Assembly (NCBI GenBank): GCA_963851415.1
Contig: CAWKPF010000003.1
Location: 682,001-746,000, forward strand
Length of the DNA: 64,000 nucleotides
From: CAWKPF01 sp963851415
Lineage (GTDB): Bacteria; Acidobacteriota; Thermoanaerobaculia; Multivoradales; Multivoraceae
Direction of reading: 5' to 3'
Part shown: positions 60,086-64,000 of the stretch, piece after piece
Layout: the number at the start of each line of letters is the position of its first letter
Numbering within the stretch: the first letter of the stretch is position 1
Program-made: the position numbers and the translations under genes
The notes under the pieces: model-generated
The model's input: only the letters and a program-made list of their open reading frames with translations
What the model was told of the DNA's origin: nothing
Database searches by the model: none

Positions 60086-63028
60086 CTACCGCCAGCTCAA
60101 CCGCACACTCAATCGGTAGATCCGCGGACTCACGTTGTCGTACAGCCAGTACGCCGTGGTCGTCGTGAGCTCTCGCCCCCTCGACAGATCGGTGCCCTCG
60201 TTGGTGATGTTGAAGGCGTCGATGCCGAAGGTCATGTTCAGCGGACCTGCGACGTTGAACTCCTTCTCGAGCCTGAGGTCGGTGACGAAGAGAGTGCCGA
60301 GCCGGTAGGTGTCGAGCCGATCGAGCACACCACCGCACCAGGACAGCCCGTCGGAGGTGGGGGTACAGGCGAAGTAGGGAATCGGGTAGCCCTCGCGCGC
60401 CTGGATCGAACCGGCGAAGTTGAAGCCCCAGGGCCGGTCTGGGGCGATCTGGTAGAGGCCGTTGAGGTTGGCCGTCCAGGTCGATTGAAGGAAGCGAGTT
60501 CCCTTTCCCGCGGGGGCAACCCCCACGATGTAGAGGTCTCCATCACGGTCGCCGCCTCCCGTGGCGCGGCCGGGGTAGGAGTTGCCGGTAAAGTCCTGCG
60601 GAACGTTCCACTCCGCCTTGCCGTAGTTCAGGTAGCCGCGCAGCATCCACTGGTTCGTCAGTCGCTTGGTGAAGGTCAGCGCTGCGCCCAGGTAGTCGCG
60701 ACTGCGACTGCCGTTGGTGAGCAGGTCGCCGCCGGTTAAGGTGCGCCCCGGTGCCAGGGCGTAGATGGGGGTGGCGTATTCCATCTCCGGCCCCCCTGAG
60801 ACTCCACCCGGAATGGTCCCGGTGAGCACATCGTCGAGCACGTAGTCGCCCCTCGTCGCGGTGCGGATCGAGCCGTCCTCGAGCCGGATGAAGTCGCGGT
60901 ACTCGAGGATGTCGTCGACCTTGCGCACGGTGGCGTTCAGGCCGATCACCAGTTCGGGCAGCACCGCGTGCTCGACCCCGACGATCAGCTCGGTGGTCAC
61001 CGGTGCGTCGAGGTCGGGGTCGTTCTCACTGGGGCTTTCGAGTGCTGTGGGATCGGTGGGGTCGAAACCCCAGGCGAAGTCGACCCGCGCGGGGTCGTCG
61101 AGCGCGGAGCCGTAGCCGGTGTACGGTGCGTCTTCGTAGGGAGAGAGGAAGAAGTAGGCGTAGGCATCCCCGGCGGGATTGGTTCTTCGAATGGTGTCGA
61201 TTCGAAGCTGATCGGCAAACTGGGCGAGCGATGCCCGGACCAGCGTCTGCCGTTCGCTACCCAGGGCATAGGTGATTCCGACGCGTGGTCCCAGCGTCTG
61301 CCAGTCGAACTCCTTCCCCGATCCCGAGTAGTCGATGGCTGGCAGCACGTTCGGCACCATCGGGTTGGCTGGAACGAGACCCGGGTCGTTTGTCCCCGAT
61401 TGATTGTCGAAGCGCAGCCCCGCGTTCACTGTGAGCCGGCCCAGGCTGAGGGTGTCCTGAGCCCAGAGCGACAGGTAGTCCATGATCACGGGCGTGCTGA
61501 TGCCCCGTTTCGCGACGACGAAGTGGGTGCTCACGGTGTTGTAGGTGTAGATGTTTCGCCCCGGCCAGAAAGCGTCGCCATCGGATTCGATTCTTCGGAG
61601 CTGGCCTCCGACCCTGATCTCGTGGTTGATCGAGCCGGTGCCGAGAAAGTAGGACGCGTCGAGCTTGAGCTGTTCGGAGGGGAAGTCGTCTCTCGTGGAA
61701 AGCATGTTGTCTTGCCAGATTCCACTCGCGCTCCGCCACGCCTCAGGGGCGTCGGGGCCCACGCCGCCCTTGGCGGCGAGGTAGAAGGGGCCTTTGCCCA
61801 GGGCGTAGGTTCCGGTGAGGAAGAAGCTCGACGAGAAGACGTGGCTGTCTTCGAAGCGATAGAAGGTGGCAGGCCCTCTTTGGTTCCAGGTCGTGATGTC
61901 GGGTCGGCTGATGCCCGCGCCGCGTCCGAACTTGAGCTTGTCGCCGTTGTTCCAGGAAGCCACGAAGCTGTTGGCCTGACTGAGTTGGGCGTTGAGCTTG
62001 AGGGAGGTGTTCTCGAGGATCGTGTCGTCGGCGGTGCCGGAGGGGGCGTTCTGCTGAATGTCGTTCTGCCCCCAGCTGCCCCAGAGCCACATGCGATCAC
62101 GCAGCAGCGCTCCGCCGGCCTCGAAGCCCATCTCCTCGATCTCGCGAATCTGAGCGCCCTCGTAGTCGTCGAGACTCTGACCCGGCCCCATGTCGGCTCC
62201 ACTCACGTTCGGCTGGGCCTGACGAAGGGCACCGCCGAAGTAGCCCTGGGCCTTGGTGTTGAAGAAGCGTGCCGAGCCTCGAAACTCATTGCTGCCTCGT
62301 TTGGTGACGAGGCTGACCGAGACCCCAGAGTTGCCCTTGGTGACGTCGTTGCCACCGGTGCTGTAGTTGATCTCCGTGAGCTGGTCGAAGTCGAAGTAGG
62401 TCGAGGTGAGCCCGCCGATGCCTCCCATGTCGGTGACCGAGACGCCATCGAGCAGGAAGTGGTTCTGGCTCAGATCGACCCCCGGGGCACGAAACGTCGA
62501 CTGTTGGCCTGATTCGCTCCCCCCCACATTGACCTTGTCGACGAGAACCCCCGGCGTCTGGTGCAGCAGCGCCCAGGGGTCGCGCGCGGTCGGGATCTTC
62601 TCGAGCTCGGTCTGGCTGATCGACGTGCCCTGCTCGAGCTGTCGCTCGTCGAGCAGGGGGCTCTCGGCCGAGACGGTCAGGGTCTCCTGGACCGCGCTCT
62701 GCATCACCAGTGGCACCGTGGTGTTGCGGTTGGCGCTCACTTCGACGCGGTCGAACTGGGTGGAGCTGAAGCCCTGCAGGAGAGCCGTGAGCGTATAGCT
62801 GCCCGGGTCCATGGCGAGGAACCGAAACTGTCCGCGTTCATCGGTGATCTGGGTGCGGTCGGCGCCGAGCCCGCTGAGGGTGACCGTGGCGCCGCCGATC
62901 GGATCGTCGTCGGTGTCGACCACCGAGCCGAAGACGTTGCCTGTGGGAACCTGAGCCAGCGTGGTCGTGGCCAGCAGCAGCGCAGCCGCCCAGAGCGACG
63001 CGCGGCGAGCGTTCGGTCGGTGTCTCAT
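60086..63028 (-). CDS. TonB-dependent receptor with carboxypeptidase-regulatory domain
   Basis: A 980-residue outer-membrane protein. Signal peptide ASLWAAALLLATTTLAQ, then a carboxypeptidase-regulatory domain (about 28-100: VFGSVVDTDDDPIGGATVTL, GSYTLTALLQGFSSTQFDRV), a plug domain (about 110-230) and a 22-strand barrel. This Oar-like layout is widespread in Acidobacteriota. The protein may take up large oligomers or peptides. The last residues LSVRLSWR are close to the usual aromatic barrel end. It lies between kinase copies 3 and 4 and is intact, which argues that the frameshifts nearby are real and not sequence errors. No ligand can be named. Confidence 0.9.
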   Translation of the reverse strand: MRHRPNARRASLWAAALLLATTTLAQVPTGNVFGSVVDTDDDPIGGATVTLSGLGADRTQITDERGQFRFLAMDPGSYTLTALLQGFSSTQFDRVEVSANRNTTVPLVMQSAVQETLTVSAESPLLDERQLEQGTSISQTELEKIPTARDPWALLHQTPGVLVDKVNVGGSESGQQSTFRAPGVDLSQNHFLLDGVSVTDMGGIGGLTSTYFDFDQLTEINYSTGGNDVTKGNSGVSVSLVTKRGSNEFRGSARFFNTKAQGYFGGALRQAQPNVSGADMGPGQSLDDYEGAQIREIEEMGFEAGGALLRDRMWLWGSWGQNDIQQNAPSGTADDTILENTSLKLNAQLSQANSFVASWNNGDKLKFGRGAGISRPDITTWNQRGPATFYRFEDSHVFSSSFFLTGTYALGKGPFYLAAKGGVGPDAPEAWRSASGIWQDNMLSTRDDFPSEQLKLDASYFLGTGSINHEIRVGGQLRRIESDGDAFWPGRNIYTYNTVSTHFVVAKRGISTPVIMDYLSLWAQDTLSLGRLTVNAGLRFDNQSGTNDPGLVPANPMVPNVLPAIDYSGSGKEFDWQTLGPRVGITYALGSERQTLVRASLAQFADQLRIDTIRRTNPAGDAYAYFFLSPYEDAPYTGYGSALDDPARVDFAWGFDPTDPTALESPSENDPDLDAPVTTELIVGVEHAVLPELVIGLNATVRKVDDILEYRDFIRLEDGSIRTATRGDYVLDDVLTGTIPGGVSGGPEMEYATPIYALAPGRTLTGGDLLTNGSRSRDYLGAALTFTKRLTNQWMLRGYLNYGKAEWNVPQDFTGNSYPGRATGGGDRDGDLYIVGVAPAGKGTRFLQSTWTANLNGLYQIAPDRPWGFNFAGSIQAREGYPIPYFACTPTSDGLSWCGGVLDRLDTYRLGTLFVTDLRLEKEFNVAGPLNMTFGIDAFNITNEGTDLSRGRELTTTTAYWLYDNVSPRIYRLSVRLSWR

Positions 63029-63390
63029 GCACGATCCTCCCCCTATGTCCCATTTCGGGCCTTGGTATCGAAAGACGGAAACCGCGAGAAAAGTCGCAGC
63101 CGCCGCCTGGTGTGCGGAGACGTGGGCTCGAGGAGGGGAAGGGATTTTTTCAAGCTATTCCGTGCTTCTCGCGCGCTTCCCGCCCAATCGGGTGTTTTGG
63201 GTAGAGATTCACCGATGAGAATAGGTAACGAGGACGCCCAGACAGAATTCTCGAGACCTCTGGCCCAGCGTGACCTTGGCCACGCGTTTCGTCTTTCTTC
63301 TTCAGGGCCCTCGGCCACTCGCCACAGTTCTTCGACGTTCCGGGGGCTCGCACCGCTACTGCGTGGTTCACCGCAGAAGTGCGAGGTTGG
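63029..63390. other. Divergent promoter region between TonB receptor and kinase copy 4
   Basis: 362 bases between two divergent starts. It includes the kinase promoter-like element (63271-63295) and the leader AGGGCCCTCGG...CCACAGTTCT shared with the remnant at 57 kb. I see no separate gene; the TonB receptor promoter must lie in the left part. Confidence 0.5.
63271..63295 (+). promoter_or_regulatory. Candidate ECF promoter, kinase copy 4
   Basis: GTGACC at 63271-63276 and CGTCT at 63291-63295 with a 14-base spacer, CGTCT being 100 bases before the ATG at 63391. CGCGTTTCGTCT is identical to the sequence before kinase copy 1. Confidence 0.55.
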
Positions 63391-64000
63391 ATGCCTCCGT
63401 CAGCGCTCACCCACTGTCCCGACTGCGGCACCCCGCTCACCTCAGAGTCGTGGGCGCGTGGGATGTGCCTCTCGTGTCTGGCACGCCTGGCCATCGAGCA
63501 GCCGTCGCTGCACGACGAGATTCGCGCCGAGCACGACGCCGAGGCTCCCACCATCGATGCGGGCTCCACCCAGCTCCGCCCCGGCCAGGTGCTCGGCAAT
63601 CGCTATCAGATCCGCTCCCGCCTCGGCGGGGGAGGGATGGGCGAGGTGTGGCGCGCCTTCGACCTCAAGCTCCGCGTCGACGTGGCGCTCAAGGCGCTGC
63701 ATCCGCGCCTGCTCGAGAACGAGCGTGCTCTCGAGACCCTGCGTCAGGAGGTGCGCACCGCGCGCGAGGTGGTCTCCCCGAACGTGTGCCGGGTTTTCCA
63801 GTTGGAAGAAGTGGACGGCCGCGAGCTGGTGTCGATGGAGTACGTCGACGGGCAGACCCTGACCGAGGTGCTGCGCGAGCGCTCTCCCCTCGAGCTCGAC
63901 GAGGCGCGCGAGATCGCGGCGCAGTTCCTGGCCGGGCTCGAAGCGATTCACGACGCCGGTCTGGTACATCGCGACGTGAAGCCCGAGAACCTCATGCTGA
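63391..64000 (+). CDS. Ser/Thr protein kinase with zinc-ribbon N-terminus (3' partial)
   Basis: Starts at ATG 63391 and runs uninterrupted to the window end (203 codons). A four-Cys ribbon (CPDC at 9-12, CLSC at 26-29) is followed by a linker (LHDEIRAEHDAEAPTIDAGS) and the kinase domain: Gly loop LGGGGMGEVWRAF, Lys in VALKALHPR, and HRDVKPENLML at the end of the window. By comparison with the broken copy at 50.9 kb the full protein should continue with the kinase C-lobe, a STAND NTPase, a membrane helix and a WD40 propeller. It is the only copy here without frame damage and has the conserved promoter-like leader. Confidence 0.85.
   Translation, partial: MPPSALTHCPDCGTPLTSESWARGMCLSCLARLAIEQPSLHDEIRAEHDAEAPTIDAGSTQLRPGQVLGNRYQIRSRLGGGGMGEVWRAFDLKLRVDVALKALHPRLLENERALETLRQEVRTAREVVSPNVCRVFQLEEVDGRELVSMEYVDGQTLTEVLRERSPLELDEAREIAAQFLAGLEAIHDAGLVHRDVKPENLML

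Overview
This 64 kb window comes from a high-GC Gram-negative bacterium. The most likely source is an Acidobacteriota member near Thermoanaerobaculia. The reasons are a TonB-dependent receptor with an N-terminal carboxypeptidase-regulatory domain, Ser/Thr kinases with TPR or NTPase/WD40 tails beside ECF sigma factors, secreted proteins ending in an FESGDT-x-x-W tag, and many GTG/TTG starts. This placement is inference from gene content; there is no rRNA gene, and I saw no tRNA gene or CRISPR array.

Layout. 0-4.2 kb: the end of an alkyl-sulfatase-like hydrolase, a methyltransferase, a PhyH dioxygenase, a haloalkane dehalogenase and a dienelactone hydrolase, which together look catabolic. 4.3-11.6 kb (minus strand): a TPR metallopeptidase with a periplasmic methyltransferase, an epoxide-hydrolase-like enzyme, a cluster of small proteins (dodecin, DUF4332, BON-LysM, DUF937), a secreted cupredoxin-like protein and ribosomal protein S4. 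11.9-18 kb: a radical SAM protein translationally coupled to a TPR Ser/Thr kinase, a secreted beta-repeat protein and an ECF sigma factor. 18.1-22.4 kb: a four-gene MacAB-like ABC export operon. 22.7-32.9 kb: DUF4287/DUF5655 protein, PolX, NUDIX hydrolase, dipeptide epimerase, cytochrome c, PQQ-propeller protein, MurA with Asp at the fosfomycin-target Cys position, NfeD-like protein and a GAF-GAF-SpoIIE phosphatase. 33-43.8 kb: desaturase, two serine hydrolases of the beta-lactamase fold, LLM oxidoreductase, RidA, a cyclase-family lipoprotein, a PQQ dehydrogenase and a TPR lipoprotein. 43.9-49.9 kb: a complete RND efflux operon (outer membrane factor, adaptor, pump).

50-64 kb is the accessory part. 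An ECF sigma factor is followed by copies of one kinase family (zinc-ribbon N-terminus, kinase, STAND NTPase, WD40). The first copy is broken by an internal deletion and several frameshifts. The second is only a promoter-like leader plus about nine codons. The third is frameshifted and cut off at a toxin-antitoxin pair. The fourth is intact as far as the window end. Three of these loci share a promoter-like element (GTGACC or GTGACT, 14 bases, CGTCT) at an almost constant distance from the start codon, and the third has a decayed form of it. Three type II toxin-antitoxin modules, each with a repeat-containing candidate operator, lie among the remnants, and a TonB-dependent receptor separates the last two kinase copies.

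A second pattern runs through the window: short direct tandem duplications (7-24 bp units) are concentrated at gene starts and ends, and several of them copy the Shine-Dalgarno and/or start codon. A 26-bp inverted repeat encloses an unexplained element of about 160 bases at 39.4 kb.
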